A stretch of 24,584 bases of DNA from the NCBI GenBank assembly GCA_034189695.1, contig JAXHUA010000082.1, positions 1 to 24,584 of the forward strand, in the 5' to 3' direction. The DNA is from JAXHUA01 sp034189695. GTDB taxonomy: Bacteria; Chloroflexota; Dehalococcoidia; E44-bin15. Shown in pieces: positions 24,130-24,584 of the stretch. A program made the position numbers and the translations under genes. Within the stretch, counting starts at the first letter, position 1. Every line of letters starts with the position of its first letter. The notes beneath the pieces were generated by a model. It had not been told where the DNA came from. It was given only the letters and a program-made list of their open reading frames with translations, and searched no databases.

Positions 24130-24584
24130 GCGCAGTTCTGGCCTTGCGCCCCACCCAGCCAGGATCGCAGCGTGCCTTCCTAGGAAAGGCGGCTCACGCC
24201 TTTTTCCTGAGATTGGTCTCCGAAGCGGATGCCGAACTGGCCACCGCTCTCCACGACCAGAGTGAAAACAGACCCTTCACTGTTTCGACGCCCATGACAC
24301 TGCGCATGGGAAGGGCGACAGGTGCTCCAGTTGCAGGCTACGACCAGGTTCTGCGCATCACGAGCTATGCCCCCGATCTCTCGCGTCTCCTTGTTCAGCG
24401 AGCGCTGCCCCGCCTGCCACAACGGATTGCACTGGGCGACGACGTCTTCTCCGTTCGCGGCGTGTTTGTCGACAGATGCAAAGTAATGGTATTGCAGGTG
24501 GGGCAAATCCGCAGGGATATTTCATACAATGGTGATACTTTAAATACCGCTGCACGAATCGAGTCGATGTGTAATGAATACCGG
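24120..24584 (+). CDS. cas6: Cas6 crRNA endoribonuclease N-terminal part, reading into an adenylate-cyclase-like fragment
   Basis: Cas6 cuts pre-crRNA in the repeats. The frame opens at ATG 24120 with GGTGA nine bases upstream and stays open to the window edge. Residues 1 to about 119 match Cas6: LRPTQPGSQRAFLGKAAHAFFLR, ALHDQSENRPFTVS, and LPQRIALGDDVFSVRGVFVD, which begins the second half. A HPWAG-like Cas6 segment should follow. Instead, from about 24478, the text reads KVMVLQVGQIRRDIS and then YNGDTLNTAARIESMCNEY, the signature of a class III adenylate/guanylate cyclase catalytic domain. The last 107 bases are about 44% GC by my count, well below the DNA before them. The domain starts mid-fold, so an assembly chimera is more likely than a working fusion. 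Confidence 0.75.
   Translation, partial: MLLSAVLALRPTQPGSQRAFLGKAAHAFFLRLVSEADAELATALHDQSENRPFTVSTPMTLRMGRATGAPVAGYDQVLRITSYAPDLSRLLVQRALPRLPQRIALGDDVFSVRGVFVDRCKVMVLQVGQIRRDISYNGDTLNTAARIESMCNEYR

Noticed and set aside
24120..24584. A purposeful Cas6-cyclase signalling fusion
   Set aside because: Not adopted as the main call: Cas6 stops in mid-domain, the cyclase begins in mid-domain, and base composition shifts at the join. It is kept only as an alternative.

Overview
The window is about 24.6 kb of high-GC bacterial DNA with a broken gene at each end: hsdR is cut at the left edge and cas6 runs off the right edge. It may therefore be a whole contig rather than an arbitrary slice. Two CaiB/BaiF CoA-transferases, a glutaryl-CoA-dehydrogenase-type flavoprotein, a thiolase, a Csm-type CRISPR system and frequent TTG/GTG starts behind clean AGGAG sites suggest a Chloroflexota (Dehalococcoidia-like) bacterium. 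That placement is an inference from family flavour; there is no marker gene in the window.

Layout. (1) 1-5658 (+): a type I restriction-modification operon in the order hsdR-hsdS-hsdM, with overlapping or one-base gene junctions. (2) About 5.7-9.2 kb (+): a decayed stretch. An 11-C run is followed by an SLC13/ArsB-type transporter with an in-frame amber stop, a CoA-transferase with a -1 frameshift and apparent loss of its stop, a decayed tRNA-like 3' piece, and a DUF6512-type membrane protein with a one-base insertion in a C run. All four coding lesions lie within about 2.4 kb. (3) 9.3-17.0 kb: intact metabolic and housekeeping genes. These are a stand-alone cyclic-nucleotide-binding-like domain, a second and intact CoA-transferase, a small membrane protein, a GcdH-like acyl-CoA dehydrogenase (-), a 115-aa unknown (-), a multi-TM protein with a C-terminal endonuclease/exonuclease/phosphatase domain (+), and a thiolase (-). 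A strong hairpin separates the last two convergent genes. (4) 17.1-24.5 kb (+): a winged-helix-like unknown, then a type III-A CRISPR operon cas10/csm1-csm2-csm3-csm4-csm5 followed by cas6.

How the genes work together. Cas10 keeps both the HD nuclease residues and the GGDD cyclase motif, and Csm3 keeps its catalytic Asp, so target-RNA cutting, ssDNA cutting and cyclic oligoadenylate signalling are all predicted. No CARF/Csm6 effector, cas1/cas2 or CRISPR array lies in the window. A near-consensus sigma70 promoter (TTGACA-17 bp-GATAAT) sits just ahead of cas10. The CoA-transferases, acyl-CoA dehydrogenase and thiolase fit anaerobic acyl-CoA or dicarboxylate breakdown, but the dehydrogenase has Gln where GcdH has its catalytic Glu.

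The strangest point is the right end. The cas6 reading frame passes without a stop into about 107 bases of AT-richer DNA encoding a piece of a class III adenylate cyclase domain. This is either an assembly chimera or an unusual fusion.
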